Below are positions 10,982-21,403 of a stretch of 64,000 bases of DNA, piece by piece; position 1 is the first letter of the stretch, and each line of letters begins with the position of its first letter. Under the pieces are notes generated by a model that made no database searches, was not told where the DNA came from, and worked only from the letters and a program-made list of their open reading frames with translations. A program made the position numbers and the translations under genes. The stretch is from Shouchella miscanthi (GTDB lineage Bacteria; Bacillota; Bacilli; Bacillales; Bacillaceae_D): NCBI RefSeq assembly GCF_007725405.1, contig NZ_CP042163.1:1612001-1676000 (forward strand), read 5' to 3'.

Positions 10982-13336
10982 ATGTTGCAACCAAACGCAA
11001 GGTGGCGCATTTTAGAGCAAGATACAACAGAAGTAACGAATTTAGTAAATGAATTAAATCTTTCCCAAGTTGCCGCGAGGCTTTTGGTTAATAGAGGTTT
11101 TACTAATCCAGAAACTGCAAGTGAATTTCTAATGAAAGATGAACCAGCGTTTCTTGATCCATTTTTATTAAAGGGAATGGCGGAAGCTGTTAATCGAATT
11201 CAATCTGCAGTCGAGAAAAATGAACAAATTCTTGTATTCGGAGATTATGATGCTGATGGTGTAAGCTCAACTGCTGTTCTCGTTACCGCTTTAAAAATGA
11301 TTGGAGCGGGCTGTGACTACTATATCCCAAACCGCTTTACTGAGGGATACGGACCGAATAATCCAGCGCTTCAGTGGGCAAAAGATGAAGGCTACTCTCT
11401 TGTCATTACAGTAGATACAGGAATTTCTGCTGTAACACAAGCCGATTTTGCCAAAGAAATTGGGTTGGATTTTATTGTTACGGATCATCATGAACCACCG
11501 CCAACACTTCCAAATAGTTATACAACGATTAATCCGAAGCAACCTGGCTGCACGTATCCTTTTAAGGAATTAGCAGGTGTGGGTGTCGCATTTAAAGTGG
11601 CACATGGACTACTAGGGCGTGTTCCAAACGAGTTGCTCGACTATGCCGTTATTGGAACGATTGCTGATCTTGTTCCATTGGTCGGAGAGAATCGTTTGCT
11701 TGCTAAAAAGGGCCTTCGTGCATTTCAAACATCAGATAAAACAGGTATCCAAGCGTTAAAAGATGTATGTGGTATGACTGCTGGAGAAGTGGAAGCTGAT
11801 CATATTGGCTTTGCCATTGGACCAAGGCTGAATGCTGCTGGTCGATTGGATTCAGCCATTCCGGCTGTTGAACTGCTACTTGCTGAAAGTCGAGAAGAAG
11901 CGGATGAATTAGCTACGGAAATAGATCGCTTAAATAAGGAACGCCAAAAAGTTGTAAACGACATATCGAAAGAAGCAATGGATGTTGTTCAGGAGATGGA
12001 TGGAATTCCAGAAGCCCTTGTTGTTGCAAAAGAAGGCTGGAATGCAGGGGTAATCGGAATTGTTGCATCTCGACTAGTCGAGAAATTTTATCGTCCAACC
12101 ATTGTACTAACAATTGATCCAGAGACGGGCTTAGCTAAGGGATCTGCTCGAAGCATTGAGGGTTTTGACATGTTTGCAGAATTATCAAAAAGTCGAGATA
12201 TCCTTCCTCACTTTGGTGGGCATCCAATGGCTGCAGGGATGACGTTACAAAGCGAACATGTTGATAGCTTGCGTGAACGACTCATCGAGCAGGCAAAAAC
12301 AGGTCTAGCGCCAGAAGCGTTTATACCAATAACCACCATTGATTTAACGGTAGCTGTTGATGATGTCACCATTGATGTGCTAAAAGAAATAGAAGAGCTA
12401 TCTCCTTTCGGTGTAGAGAATGCAAAGCCAAAAGTGTTAATTGATGATGTGAAGCTTGCAGATATTAAACGAATTGGTAGTGATTCGAGTCATTTGAAAT
12501 TTCAGTTTGCTGGAGAAGAGAAGACGCTGGATGGAATTGCGTTTCGTAAAGGTGATTTATTTGAACATATTACGCCACAAGCAAGCGTGTCTGCAGTTGG
12601 GACGCTGTCAATTAATGAGTGGAACGGTCGAGTGAAGCCACAGCTAATAGTGGATGACCTTGCTGTGAAACAATGGCAGCTCTTTGATTGGCGAAGCTTA
12701 CAATTGAATCGAGTAGGAGCACGATTAGAAGATTTACCTGCTGAAAAGTCAATTGTTATTGCTTTCCAAGAAAAAACCTTTGCAGCATGTCAAGAGCGAG
12801 GCATTGTAGTCTATCGCTCAAGTGATCCTTTACCTTCTTTTACAAATAAATATATTGTCATACTGGATGTACCGTCACATCGGGAAGAGCTTTATTGCCT
12901 ATTTGAAGAGGGTAGTAAGCCTAGTCGAATCTATGTTGTTTTTTCCGAAGAAGAAGAATCGTTTTTTAAAACGAATCCAAATCGAGATCAATTCAAATGG
13001 TATTACGCATTTCTAAAGAAACGACAGTCATTTAAGATAGCTGATCTTAAAAAGCTTGAGGCGCATAAAGGATGGTCCTCTGAAACCACTTCATTTATGA
13101 ACCAAGTATTTATTGATTTAGGCTTTATTCAAATGGATGATCAGTATTTGACTATTGTTGAAGCACCAGCAAAAAAAGCCTTAAGTGATTCAAAAACGTA
13201 TCAAGCAAAACAAGAACAAACGTGGCTCGAAAATGAACTCGTTTATGCTTCTTATGGGCAACTTAGAGAGTTATTTTCAGAACGAATAGGAAGCAATGCT
13301 TCACAGAAGAAGGAGACGATCGTACATGGATTATAA
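10982..13336 (+). CDS. recJ: Single-stranded-DNA-specific 5'-3' exonuclease RecJ
   Basis: The 784-aa product is close to the Bacillus RecJ size. DHH-family metal motifs are DYDADG (about residues 88-93) and VTDHH (about 166-170). DHHA1 features include GGHPMAAGM and an OB-like domain, and the long C-terminal extension of Firmicute RecJ follows. RecJ resects 5' ends in recombination and mismatch repair. ATG at 10982 gives the usual N-terminus and follows GAGGGGTG; a 54-nt extension to 10928 would cover the promoter. The 3' end overlaps apt by 11 nt. Confidence 0.95.
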   Translation: MLQPNARWRILEQDTTEVTNLVNELNLSQVAARLLVNRGFTNPETASEFLMKDEPAFLDPFLLKGMAEAVNRIQSAVEKNEQILVFGDYDADGVSSTAVLVTALKMIGAGCDYYIPNRFTEGYGPNNPALQWAKDEGYSLVITVDTGISAVTQADFAKEIGLDFIVTDHHEPPPTLPNSYTTINPKQPGCTYPFKELAGVGVAFKVAHGLLGRVPNELLDYAVIGTIADLVPLVGENRLLAKKGLRAFQTSDKTGIQALKDVCGMTAGEVEADHIGFAIGPRLNAAGRLDSAIPAVELLLAESREEADELATEIDRLNKERQKVVNDISKEAMDVVQEMDGIPEALVVAKEGWNAGVIGIVASRLVEKFYRPTIVLTIDPETGLAKGSARSIEGFDMFAELSKSRDILPHFGGHPMAAGMTLQSEHVDSLRERLIEQAKTGLAPEAFIPITTIDLTVAVDDVTIDVLKEIEELSPFGVENAKPKVLIDDVKLADIKRIGSDSSHLKFQFAGEEKTLDGIAFRKGDLFEHITPQASVSAVGTLSINEWNGRVKPQLIVDDLAVKQWQLFDWRSLQLNRVGARLEDLPAEKSIVIAFQEKTFAACQERGIVVYRSSDPLPSFTNKYIVILDVPSHREELYCLFEEGSKPSRIYVVFSEEEESFFKTNPNRDQFKWYYAFLKKRQSFKIADLKKLEAHKGWSSETTSFMNQVFIDLGFIQMDDQYLTIVEAPAKKALSDSKTYQAKQEQTWLENELVYASYGQLRELFSERIGSNASQKKETIVHGL

Positions 13337-13841
13337 AAAACATATTACAATTGTTGAGGATTGGCCACAAAAAGGCATTCGGTTTAAAGACATCACCACG
13401 TTAATGCAAAACGGACCAGCTTATAAAAAGGCTATTATGGAGCTCACTGAGTATGCCAAAAAACAACAAGCTGATGTTATTGTTGGACCAGAAGCAAGAG
13501 GATTCGTTGTTGGTTGTCCAATTGCAACAGAGCTAGAGCTTGGTTTTGTTCCAGTAAGAAAAAAAGGGAAACTACCAAGAGAGGTTATTGAGTGCGATTA
13601 CGGTCTAGAATATGGAAAAGATTGTTTAACAATTCATAAAGATAGCATTCAACCTGGACAGCGTGTTGTGATCACAGACGACCTTCTTGCAACAGGCGGT
13701 ACCATAGAAGCAACAACTAAACTTGTTGAAGAGCTTGGTGGAGAAGTTGTTGGCCTGGCATTCCTAATTGAACTTGCTTACATTGATGGACGTAAAAAGC
13801 TTGAGCAATATGATATTTTCTCACTTACAACGTACGAATAA
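13326..13841 (+). CDS. apt: Adenine phosphoribosyltransferase
   Basis: Apt makes AMP from adenine and PRPP for purine salvage. The 171-aa length is normal. The PRPP-binding loop [13 protein letters not shown] is at about residues 114-126, and the EARGF flexible-loop motif is at 56-60. AGAAGGAGA precedes the ATG, which lies inside the recJ 3' end. The order recJ-apt-relA is conserved in Bacilli. Confidence 0.96.
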   Translation: MDYKKHITIVEDWPQKGIRFKDITTLMQNGPAYKKAIMELTEYAKKQQADVIVGPEARGFVVGCPIATELELGFVPVRKKGKLPREVIECDYGLEYGKDCLTIHKDSIQPGQRVVITDDLLATGGTIEATTKLVEELGGEVVGLAFLIELAYIDGRKKLEQYDIFSLTTYE

Positions 13842-13848
13842 AAAAGGG

Positions 13849-13880
13849 AAAACGACTGTTCACGAAACAGTCGTTTTTTT
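13849..13880 (+). terminator. Terminator after apt
   Basis: AAAACGACTGTT pairs with AACAGTCGTTTT, followed by a T tract. Confidence 0.9.
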
Positions 13881-13900
13881 AAACGAAAAAGCGTACCCTC

Positions 13901-13929
13901 TTTACAAGAATGAATGAGTAAAGGATAAT
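13901..13929 (+). promoter_or_regulatory. Possible SigA promoter for relA
   Basis: TTTACA and GATAAT are separated by 17 bp, 35 nt upstream of the relA start. Both boxes deviate from consensus. Confidence 0.45.
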
Positions 13930-13964
13930 AGAAAGAAAACTTGTCGAATGAGTAAGGTGATTCC

Positions 13965-16157
13965 ATGACGATTGATCAGGTGCTCGAAAAAGCAAGCGCC
14001 TATTTGCAGCCAGATGATGTTGAATTCTTAACAAAAGCTTATACGTTCGCTGAAGAAGCACATAGTGGGCAGTATCGTAAGTCTGGCGAGCCCTACATCC
14101 TACATCCAGTTCAAGTGGCAGGTATTATTGTAGGGTTAGAGCTTGATCCGAATACGATTGCAGCGGCGTTTTTACATGACGTTGTTGAAGATACAGATGC
14201 AACAGTGGAAGATTTGCAACAACATTTTAATAAAGAAGTAGCCATGCTTGTTGATGGCGTGACGAAGCTAAAGAAGTTTAAGTACAAATCAAAAGAAGAG
14301 CAGCAAGCTGAAAATCACCGTAAAATGCTAATGGCGATGGCAAAAGATATTCGTGTGCTGCTTATTAAGCTTGCCGATCGTCTACACAATATGCGTACAC
14401 TCAAATTTATGCCGCCACATAAACAACGAGTTACGTCTAACGAGACATTGGAAATTTTTGCTCCATTAGCGCATCGCTTAGGGATTTCTACTATTAAGTG
14501 GGAGCTGGAAGATACAGCTTTACGTTATTTAGATCCTCAGCAGTATTATCGGATTGTAAATCTGATGAAGCGTAAGCGGGCAGAGCGAGAGGATTACCTT
14601 TCTGATGTCATAGATACAATTAATGAACAGCTTGAAGATGTTCACGTGACAGCAGAACTATCTGGTCGACCTAAACACATTTACAGCATTTATCGGAAAA
14701 TGGTCATTCAAAAAAAACAATTTAACGAAATATATGATTTGCTAGCAGTTCGTATTATCGTCAAAAATATAAAAGACTGTTACGCAGTATTAGGCGTTAT
14801 TCATACGTGCTGGCGTCCAATGCCAGGTCGATTCAAAGATTACATTGCGATGCCGAAAGCGAATATGTACCAATCGCTCCATACAACGGTTGTAGGACCG
14901 AACGGTGATCCTCTTGAAGTTCAAATTCGGACAGAAGATATGCACCGTGTTGCGGAATACGGTGTTGCGGCGCATTGGGCTTATAAAGAAGGAAAAACTT
15001 TATCAAGCAAACGGTATTCGTTTGAAGACAAGCTTAGCTGGCTGAGAGATGTGATTGAATCACAAACGGATACAAACGATGCACAGGAATTCATGGAATC
15101 CATGAAAATGGACCTCTTCTCTGACATGGTGTTTGTCTTCACGCCAAAAGGAGACGTTATTGAGCTCCCAAGAGGTTCAGTGCCGCTTGATTTTGCGTAT
15201 CGCATTCACAGTGAAATTGGAAACCGTTGTATCGGCGCAAAAGTAAATAGCAAAATGGTTCCCCTTGATCATGAGTTAAAAACAGGCGACATCGTTGAAG
15301 TGATGACGTCTAAACACTCATATGGACCTAGTCAAGATTGGTTAAAATTAACCAAATCGTCTCATGCGAAAAACAAAATCAAGCAATGGTTTAAGAAAGA
15401 AAAAAGAGAAGAAAACGTGGCAAAAGGAAAAGAATTAATTGAGAAAGAAATTAAAGCTCTTGATTTTGACCCGAAAGAAATTCTTACTCAAGAAAATTTA
15501 CTTGAAGCAACGACGAAGTTCAGTTTTGCAGGCGATGAGGATATGTATGCGGCAATCGGCTATGGAGGCATTAGTCCAAAGCAAATTGTGAACCGAATGA
15601 CGGAGAAGCAGCGTAAAGCAAAAGAACAAGAACAAGACAACCAATCATTAGATGAAGCGTTACATGATATTCAATCATTTACGACTAAGAAAAAATCGAA
15701 TTCAATTGGCGTTCATGTAAAAGGCGTTGACAATTTGCTTATTCGCCTTGCTAGATGCTGTACGCCTGTACCTGGTGATGATATAGTCGGCTATATTACA
15801 AAAGGTCGAGGTGTTTCCATTCACCGATCGGATTGCCCGAATGTTGTGAGTGAAGAACAATCGAGTTCACGATTACTAGATGTTGAGTGGGAAGGGAATC
15901 GCCATTCGTCTAAATCGTACAATGTTGATATTGAAATTACGGCATTTGACCGAAATGGTTTCTTAAACGAAGTATTACACACAATGACAGAAACGCGTAC
16001 ACAAATTAATTCTGTTTCTGGACGATCAGATCATAAGCATAAAATTGCAACAGTTGAAATGAGTATTTCCATTACAGATAAGCAACATCTACAAAAGATT
16101 GTTGATCGAATTAAACAATTAAAAGATATTTATTCGGTTCGAAGAGTAACGCATTAA
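13965..16157 (+). CDS. relA: Bifunctional (p)ppGpp synthetase/hydrolase RelA (Rel)
   Basis: The 730-aa enzyme controls the stringent response. The HD hydrolase domain has HxxxHD-type residues (HPVQ near 48, FLHDVVEDT near 69-77). The synthetase domain (YQSLHTTVVGPNG) follows, then TGS (IELPRGSVPLDFAYRIHS), a conserved-cysteine region (LARCCTPVPGD) and a C-terminal ACT domain. Both catalytic halves look intact. AAGGTGA precedes the ATG. dtd follows 21 nt downstream, as in B. subtilis. Confidence 0.97.
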   Translation: MTIDQVLEKASAYLQPDDVEFLTKAYTFAEEAHSGQYRKSGEPYILHPVQVAGIIVGLELDPNTIAAAFLHDVVEDTDATVEDLQQHFNKEVAMLVDGVTKLKKFKYKSKEEQQAENHRKMLMAMAKDIRVLLIKLADRLHNMRTLKFMPPHKQRVTSNETLEIFAPLAHRLGISTIKWELEDTALRYLDPQQYYRIVNLMKRKRAEREDYLSDVIDTINEQLEDVHVTAELSGRPKHIYSIYRKMVIQKKQFNEIYDLLAVRIIVKNIKDCYAVLGVIHTCWRPMPGRFKDYIAMPKANMYQSLHTTVVGPNGDPLEVQIRTEDMHRVAEYGVAAHWAYKEGKTLSSKRYSFEDKLSWLRDVIESQTDTNDAQEFMESMKMDLFSDMVFVFTPKGDVIELPRGSVPLDFAYRIHSEIGNRCIGAKVNSKMVPLDHELKTGDIVEVMTSKHSYGPSQDWLKLTKSSHAKNKIKQWFKKEKREENVAKGKELIEKEIKALDFDPKEILTQENLLEATTKFSFAGDEDMYAAIGYGGISPKQIVNRMTEKQRKAKEQEQDNQSLDEALHDIQSFTTKKKSNSIGVHVKGVDNLLIRLARCCTPVPGDDIVGYITKGRGVSIHRSDCPNVVSEEQSSSRLLDVEWEGNRHSSKSYNVDIEITAFDRNGFLNEVLHTMTETRTQINSVSGRSDHKHKIATVEMSISITDKQHLQKIVDRIKQLKDIYSVRRVTH

Positions 16158-16178
16158 TAAAGCAGAGGTGGATTAGGC

Positions 16179-16628
16179 ATGCGAATTGTTTTACAGCGCG
16201 TCAAACATGCCTCCGTAAGTGTGGAAGAAGCCGTGGTCGGCTCCATTGATCACGGTCTTCTTTTGCTTGTAGGCGTGACTCATGAAGATGAAGAAAAGGA
16301 TGTTCGTTATTGTGTTGATAAGATCGCTAATTTAAGGATTTTTAGTGATAACGAAGGGAAAATGAATCTGTCTGTTCGGGATATAGGCGGTGCGATTTTA
16401 TCAATATCCCAATTTACTTTATACGGGGAAACAAAAAAAGGTCGTCGTCCTAACTTTATGGCAGCGGCAAAGCCTGATCATGCTCAAACGATTTATGAGG
16501 CGCTTAATGATCAATTGCGCGACGTAGGCTTACGAGTAGAAACAGGCCGTTTTGGAGAGCATATGGATGTTAGCTTACTCAACGATGGGCCTGTGACAAT
16601 TATTTTAGAAAGCAAAGAGACATCATAG
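16179..16628 (+). CDS. dtd: D-aminoacyl-tRNA deacylase
   Basis: This 149-aa protein hydrolyses D-amino acids wrongly attached to tRNA. The family motifs SQFTLYG (about residues 78-84) and the C-terminal NDGPVTI are present, with [13 protein letters not shown] near the N-terminus. AGAGGTGG lies upstream of the ATG. It is the last gene of the relA-dtd unit and a terminator follows. Confidence 0.95.
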   Translation: MRIVLQRVKHASVSVEEAVVGSIDHGLLLLVGVTHEDEEKDVRYCVDKIANLRIFSDNEGKMNLSVRDIGGAILSISQFTLYGETKKGRRPNFMAAAKPDHAQTIYEALNDQLRDVGLRVETGRFGEHMDVSLLNDGPVTIILESKETS

Positions 16629-16637
16629 GTGATAAGA

Positions 16638-16666
16638 AGACCTCGCATAAGTTGCGAGGTTTTTTG
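16638..16666 (+). terminator. Terminator after dtd
   Basis: CCTCGCA pairs with TGCGAGG around a 5-nt loop and is followed by a T6 run. Confidence 0.85.
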
Positions 16667-16684
16667 TTGGTTTAAAACCTTGAA

Positions 16685-16698
16685 TGAAAACGGTTTAT
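16685..16698. promoter_or_regulatory. Upstream LacI-type operator
   Basis: TGAAAACGGTTTAT is a near palindrome with a central CG, resembling the downstream site at 16749. It lies just before the -35 box. Confidence 0.5.
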
Positions 16699-16705
16699 TT
16701 TTTAG

Positions 16706-16733
16706 TTGACTTTCAAGTGAATTTCGGTAAAAT
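16706..16733 (+). promoter_or_regulatory. SigA-type promoter for the lacI-type gene
   Basis: TTGACT and TAAAAT are 16 bp apart and flanked by two operator-like palindromes. Confidence 0.6.
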
Positions 16734-16748
16734 AAAAAGTGTACGATA

Positions 16749-16762
16749 TGAAATCGATTTCA
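16749..16762. promoter_or_regulatory. Downstream LacI-type operator (perfect palindrome)
   Basis: TGAAATCGATTTCA is a perfect 14-bp palindrome with central CG, the standard form of LacI/GalR-family operators. It lies just after the predicted transcription start, so autorepression is likely. Confidence 0.65.
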
Positions 16763-16781
16763 CAAAAAGGGCGTTTTTATT

Positions 16782-17795
16782 ATGTCAACGATTAAAGACG
16801 TGGCGACAAAAGCAGGTGTATCCAGGTCAACTGTGTCAAGAGTGTTAAATAATCATCCTTATGTTGACGAAAAGAAGCGTAAAGCAGTCCAAGATGCAAT
16901 TAAAGAACTGGGTTATACGCCTAATTCCTCTGCACAACGATTGCGAGGGACGGAGACAAAGACTATTGCCGTACTTGTTTCCCGCATTGTAAACCCGTTT
17001 TTTAGTGCCGTAGTAGATGCGATGGATGAAGTGGCAACGATGCACTCGTATCGAATGATTCTCTGTAACACACGGGGGAGAGCTGACCAAGAACTTCATT
17101 TTCTTGAACTACTTCGTACAAAGCAAGTGGATGGTGTTATCTTAGCTTCTGTTGTAAATGAATGGGAGACGATTTATCCGTATTTACAATATGGGCCCAT
17201 TGTTTTATGTAATGAATATCCAAGAGGTTTACATGGGGCGCCAGTTATAACGATTGATCAAAAAAAGGCGATGACCACCATAACGAAACATTTGCTTCAC
17301 AAAGGCTACCATTCAATTGCATACTGCAATGTGTATGACGTGAATCACTTACCAGAAGGGGTGCGCTCGCCTTTAGCAGAAGATCGGTATGAAGGGTTTG
17401 TTCAAGCGATGGAGATGGAAGGAAAAGTCGTTCATTCGAGCTGGCGATTTTCAGGTCATTCTGTTGATGATGGTCGAAACATTCTTCGCACAATATTGGG
17501 TTTAACAAACCGACCAGATGCCATCATTACCGGCAGTGATGAAATTGCTGCTGGGATTATCGCGGAAGCTAAAATAAAAAATGTGCGTATTCCAGAAGAT
17601 CTAGCGGTTGTAGGCTTTGATAACCAGCCGACTGCGACATTGTTAGAACCGCAATTAACAACCATTCATCAGCCTACTTTTGAAATGGGAAAACAAACAA
17701 TGGAAATGCTGTTGGCGTTACTAGCAAATCAAATCGAACAATTTGAGCCTGTGACTTTTTTAGAGGCACCAATACAAATCCGACATTCAACATAA
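16782..17795 (+). CDS. LacI/GalR-family transcriptional regulator
   Basis: The product is 337 aa. The N-terminal helix-turn-helix and hinge (IKDVATKAGVSRSTVSRVLN, about residues 4-23, then QRLRG) are followed by a periplasmic-binding-protein-like sensor domain. NPFFSAVVDAMDE and TGSDEIAAGI are typical. It probably represses itself and the two following genes through the palindromes flanking its promoter. The effector is unknown; a sugar or sugar derivative is likely from the neighbours. This three-gene module stands where B. subtilis has yrvJ. Confidence 0.85.
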   Translation: MSTIKDVATKAGVSRSTVSRVLNNHPYVDEKKRKAVQDAIKELGYTPNSSAQRLRGTETKTIAVLVSRIVNPFFSAVVDAMDEVATMHSYRMILCNTRGRADQELHFLELLRTKQVDGVILASVVNEWETIYPYLQYGPIVLCNEYPRGLHGAPVITIDQKKAMTTITKHLLHKGYHSIAYCNVYDVNHLPEGVRSPLAEDRYEGFVQAMEMEGKVVHSSWRFSGHSVDDGRNILRTILGLTNRPDAIITGSDEIAAGIIAEAKIKNVRIPEDLAVVGFDNQPTATLLEPQLTTIHQPTFEMGKQTMEMLLALLANQIEQFEPVTFLEAPIQIRHST

Positions 17796-17813
17796 TGAAA
17801 AGGGGTTAAATTG

Positions 17814-18539
17814 ATGACAAACGTTACAATTTGGAATGAATATCGTCATGAACAACGAAGTGAGAAGGTAGCGAGTGTGTATCCTGAAGGCATCCATGGA
17901 GCGATTGCATCGTTTTTAAACGAGGAGCATACCGTTAAAACAGCTACTTTAGATGAAGAAGAACATGGACTAACGGAAGCGGTTTTGAATAAAACAGATG
18001 TCTTAATTTGGTGGGGACATATTGCACACAATGAAGTAAAAGATGAGATTGTAACCCGGGTTCAAAAACGAGTTTTAGAAGGAATGGGGTTAATTATTCT
18101 TCATTCAGGTCACTTCTCAAAGATTTTTAAAACATTAATGGGGACGAGCTGTGATTTAAAATGGCGTGAAGCAGATGAGAAAGAGAGGCTGTGGGTTGTG
18201 AGTCCAAGCCACCCGATTGCTGATGGCATTGATGAGTACTTTGAGTTAGAAAAAGAAGAAATGTATGGAGAGCACTTTGATATTCCTAATCCTGATGAAA
18301 TCGTCTTTATGAGCTGGTTTCAAGGAGGAGAAGTTTTTAGAAGTGGCTGCACATTCCACCGAGGGAATGGGAAAATTTTCTATTTCAGACCGGGGCACGA
18401 AACGTTTCCAACATACAAAGATAAAAACGTGCAAACAGTGATTAAAAATGCAGTTAAATGGGCTACACCAACGAAAAGAGCCTATCCTACTTACGGAAAT
18501 GCCCGGCCATTAGAACCTGTACCAGGGCAGTCGGAGTGA
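17814..18539 (+). CDS. ThuA-like domain protein
   Basis: The 241-aa protein matches the ThuA (trehalose-utilisation) family, a class I glutamine amidotransferase-like fold. [15 protein letters not shown] (about residues 60-74), [12 protein letters not shown] and the C-terminal [18 protein letters not shown] are its conserved parts. The biochemical role of ThuA is not settled; it works with sugar oxidoreductases. ATG at 17814 follows AAAAGGGG. The gene is 18 nt after the regulator and 4 nt before the oxidoreductase, so one operon is likely. Confidence 0.8.
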   Translation: MTNVTIWNEYRHEQRSEKVASVYPEGIHGAIASFLNEEHTVKTATLDEEEHGLTEAVLNKTDVLIWWGHIAHNEVKDEIVTRVQKRVLEGMGLIILHSGHFSKIFKTLMGTSCDLKWREADEKERLWVVSPSHPIADGIDEYFELEKEEMYGEHFDIPNPDEIVFMSWFQGGEVFRSGCTFHRGNGKIFYFRPGHETFPTYKDKNVQTVIKNAVKWATPTKRAYPTYGNARPLEPVPGQSE

Positions 18540-18543
18540 TCAG

Positions 18544-19551
18544 ATGAAAATTGGGATTATAGGTGTAGGTGGGATTGCGACAAATCGTCACATTCCAGCT
18601 TTGCAGACAATAGAAGACGTTGAAGTTTATGGTGTTTATGATGTTAATCAAGAGAGAGCGACTGAAGTAGCAGCCTCATTTGCCATCCCATTTATTGCTA
18701 ATTCAGAAAGCGAGCTTTTTGCTCAAGTCGATGCGGTGGTGATTTGTACTCCAAATAAATTTCATCATCAATCTGTTATTCATGCGCTTCAAGCTGGTAA
18801 ACATGTCTTTTGTGAGAAACCTATGGCCATTACAAGTGCTGAAGCAGTTGAAATGGATAAAGTAGCAAGTGAAACAAACAATGTATTACAAATTGGCTAC
18901 CACTATCGATTTAAAAAAGAAGCACTCGCTGCAAAGAAGTTTATTCAAGCCGGAGAGATTGGTGATCCTCTTGTCATACGAGTCGAGGGCATGAGGCGTC
19001 GAAAAGTGCCGGGCTGGGGCGTGTTTATTAATAAAGACCTTCAAGGCGGTGGTTGTTTAATGGATTATGGGTGTCACCTTTTAGATTTGGCGTTATGGCT
19101 CGTCGACTATCCAGAAATTGAAAGTGTAAATGGACAAACGTATGAGCTTGTCAGTCGACATGAAGATCAAGTAAATGAGTGGGGCGCTTATGACGCAACG
19201 AAAATTGATGTAGAGGATCACGCTACAGCATACATTGCATTTAAAAATGGTGCCACCATGCTATTCGAAACATCATGGGCAGCGAATGTACCTAGCGATA
19301 AAGAAACCATTAGTATCTCTGGAACTACAGGCGGGATTAATGTATTTCCTTTAGCAATTAATAAAGCGTCTTCAGGCATGATGTCGACGATGAACGCCGA
19401 TTGGATTGCTGGAGAGAGCAATGAGGGAATCGCTCAAGCTCGTAATTTTGTTCATGCTTGTCTTGGGCGTGAAGAGTCACTTGTCAAACCGTATGAAGCA
19501 CAGCAAGTTACGTCGATCATTGAACAAATTTATGATGCTAGTAAGAATTAG
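18544..19551 (+). CDS. Gfo/Idh/MocA-family NAD(P)-dependent oxidoreductase
   Basis: The product is 335 aa. A Rossmann motif GVGGIATNRH starts near residue 7, the catalytic EKP motif (HVFCEKPMAI) is near residues 90-99, and the C-terminal substrate domain contains GGGCLMDYGCHLLDLALWL. Such enzymes oxidise or reduce sugars, inositols and related compounds. With the ThuA-like partner and LacI-type regulator, a role in catabolism of a disaccharide or keto-sugar is likely but unproven. Confidence 0.88.
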   Translation: MKIGIIGVGGIATNRHIPALQTIEDVEVYGVYDVNQERATEVAASFAIPFIANSESELFAQVDAVVICTPNKFHHQSVIHALQAGKHVFCEKPMAITSAEAVEMDKVASETNNVLQIGYHYRFKKEALAAKKFIQAGEIGDPLVIRVEGMRRRKVPGWGVFINKDLQGGGCLMDYGCHLLDLALWLVDYPEIESVNGQTYELVSRHEDQVNEWGAYDATKIDVEDHATAYIAFKNGATMLFETSWAANVPSDKETISISGTTGGINVFPLAINKASSGMMSTMNADWIAGESNEGIAQARNFVHACLGREESLVKPYEAQQVTSIIEQIYDASKN

Positions 19552-19632
19552 TTCTTTTTTTCGAAATTTGGGGTTTTAAAACGTTAGGCAATGGCTATCC
19601 TATAGAGAAGTCATTATTAGGAGCGGTTGCCA

Positions 19633-19788
19633 ATGCGTGTCCATGGAAAGCAAGAAGTGCGAAAAGCCATTCAGGACTCAATGGATCGAATCCAACAGCA
19701 TGAAGCCATTACTGCTTATGCTCGGTTAGAATGCGGCGTAACACCAAATGAAATTATTTTTATGAAGAAAGCTCTGATGAGAAATTAG
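19633..19788 (+). CDS. Small uncharacterised protein (51 aa) before hisS
   Basis: The ATG at 19633 has AGGAGCGG upstream. The peptide is charged and helical (VRKAIQDSMDRIQQHEAITA, then YARLECGVTPNEIIFMKKAL). A small gene in this position before hisS is known in B. subtilis as yrzK, but I cannot confirm homology. It stops 3 nt before the hisS promoter. Confidence 0.55.
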   Translation: MRVHGKQEVRKAIQDSMDRIQQHEAITAYARLECGVTPNEIIFMKKALMRN

Positions 19789-19791
19789 CTA

Positions 19792-19820
19792 TTGACGAGC
19801 GTGCTATCATTTCGTATAGT
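19792..19820 (+). promoter_or_regulatory. SigA-type promoter for the hisS T-box leader
   Basis: TTGACG and TATAGT are separated by exactly 17 bp. Transcription should begin near 19827. Confidence 0.7.
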
Positions 19821-19826
19821 TATAAG

Positions 19827-20092
19827 CAACTAATTAAAAACGGCAAAATGAACCATTGACGAGGAATAGTAATAGCGGATTCTAGATGCTTAGAGAGAGT
19901 TGCCTTAGGCTGGGAGTAGCTCCATCTACCGATATGAATGAACACCTTTGAGGATTTTTCCCTGAAACACTAGTAGGGGAAAACGTAGCTGGCGTTAACA
20001 GATTAAGAGGAGACGCAGTCTCAAATTTGGGTGGCACCACGGGTTCAACTCTCGTCCCAGATGAGTAATCATCTGGGATGAGAGTTTTTTTG
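19827..20092 (+). promoter_or_regulatory. T-box riboswitch controlling hisS-aspS (histidine specifier)
   Basis: The leader has the T-box sequence TTGGGTGGCACCACGGG at 20027-20043, an AGAGAG distal element near 19891 and the specifier context GAATGAA-CAC-CTTTGAG, where CAC (19943-19945) is a histidine codon. The terminator hairpin (AACTCTCGTCCCAGATG pairing with CATCTGGGATGAGAGTT, then T7) ends at about 20092. Uncharged tRNA-His is expected to favour the antiterminator and switch on hisS-aspS. Confidence 0.93.
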
Positions 20093-20116
20093 TTTTTTAA
20101 AAAGGAGAGAAATCAT

Positions 20117-21403
20117 ATGTCTATTCGTTTGCCAAGAGGAACGCAAGATATCTTACCTGAAGATGCTGTCGTTTGGCAACTTATTGAAAAAACAGCTAAA
20201 GAAGTATGCCAAGCGTATCATTTTGAAGAAATTCGTACGCCAATATTTGAGCATACAGAAGTATTTACCCGTGGAGTAGGGGATACAACGGATATTGTTC
20301 AAAAAGAAATGTACACGTTTAAGGATCGCGGTGATCGAAGCTTAACGCTTCGCCCAGAAGGAACGGCATCTGTTGTACGCTCCTATGTAGAGAACAAGTT
20401 ATATGGAGAAGCGAATGCCCTAACAAAACTATACTATACAGGGCCAATGTTCCGTTACGAACGGCCACAAGCAGGAAGAATGCGTCAATTCGTACAGTTT
20501 GGGGTTGAAGCATTAGGTAGTGCAAACCCGCATTTAGATGCAGAAGTATTAGCATTACTGATTGAAATTTGCAATCGACTCGGCTTAGTCAATTTAAAGC
20601 TTGTCATTAATTCATTAGGTGATAAAGAAAGTCGTGACGCTCATCGTCAAGCACTTATTAATCATTTTGAACCGTCGATTGAGGAGTTTTGTTCAGACTG
20701 TCAAACACGTTTAACGAAAAATCCATTACGTATTCTCGATTGTAAGAAAGACAGAGAGCATCCGCTAATGAAAACAGCGCCTGCTATCTTAGACTTTTTA
20801 AATGATGAATCACGTCAATACTTTGAAAACGTAAAACAAACGTTAGACCAGCTCGGCATTGCTTATGAAGTAGATGCTACCCTTGTTAGAGGATTAGATT
20901 ATTACAATCATACTGCGTTTGAATTAATGAGCACAGCGCCTGGATTCGGTGCTATTACAACTTTGTGCGGAGGTGGGCGTTACAATGGTCTTGTACAAGA
21001 ATTCGGTGGACCAGAAACACCTGGTATTGGATTTGCATTCAGCATCGAACGGTTTATTCTTGCGATGAAAGCAGAAGGTGTTACTTTACCTGAACGTCCA
21101 AAGCTAGACGCGTATATTGTTGCTTTAGGTGATGAAGCAAATCAACGAGCGGCTGTCTTATTAAATGATTTAAGAAAACAAGGCTTTCGGGCAGATAAAG
21201 ACTACATGGCAAAAAAAATGAAAGCACAGTTTAAAGCTGCAGACCGAAATGGAGCGACGTGCACAATTATTATTGGAGAAGATGAACTAGCGAATGAACA
21301 AGCCGTTATTCGTCACATGGTTTCTGGCGAACAAAAGACAGTTGCTTATCAATCAATTGTAACGGAATTAGGGGAAAGTATTAAAGGGGGATCAGAATCG
21401 TGA
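20117..21403 (+). CDS. hisS: Histidyl-tRNA synthetase
   Basis: This 428-aa class II synthetase charges tRNA-His. It opens with [14 protein letters not shown]. Motif 2 is in [18 protein letters not shown], and the HisRS histidine-binding motifs [12 protein letters not shown] and GGGRYNGL are present, with the anticodon-binding domain at the C-terminus. ATG at 20117 follows AAAGGAGAG; an upstream in-frame start at 20078 falls inside the T-box terminator. The aspS start overlaps the stop codon (GTGA). Confidence 0.96.
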   Translation: MSIRLPRGTQDILPEDAVVWQLIEKTAKEVCQAYHFEEIRTPIFEHTEVFTRGVGDTTDIVQKEMYTFKDRGDRSLTLRPEGTASVVRSYVENKLYGEANALTKLYYTGPMFRYERPQAGRMRQFVQFGVEALGSANPHLDAEVLALLIEICNRLGLVNLKLVINSLGDKESRDAHRQALINHFEPSIEEFCSDCQTRLTKNPLRILDCKKDREHPLMKTAPAILDFLNDESRQYFENVKQTLDQLGIAYEVDATLVRGLDYYNHTAFELMSTAPGFGAITTLCGGGRYNGLVQEFGGPETPGIGFAFSIERFILAMKAEGVTLPERPKLDAYIVALGDEANQRAAVLLNDLRKQGFRADKDYMAKKMKAQFKAADRNGATCTIIIGEDELANEQAVIRHMVSGEQKTVAYQSIVTELGESIKGGSES

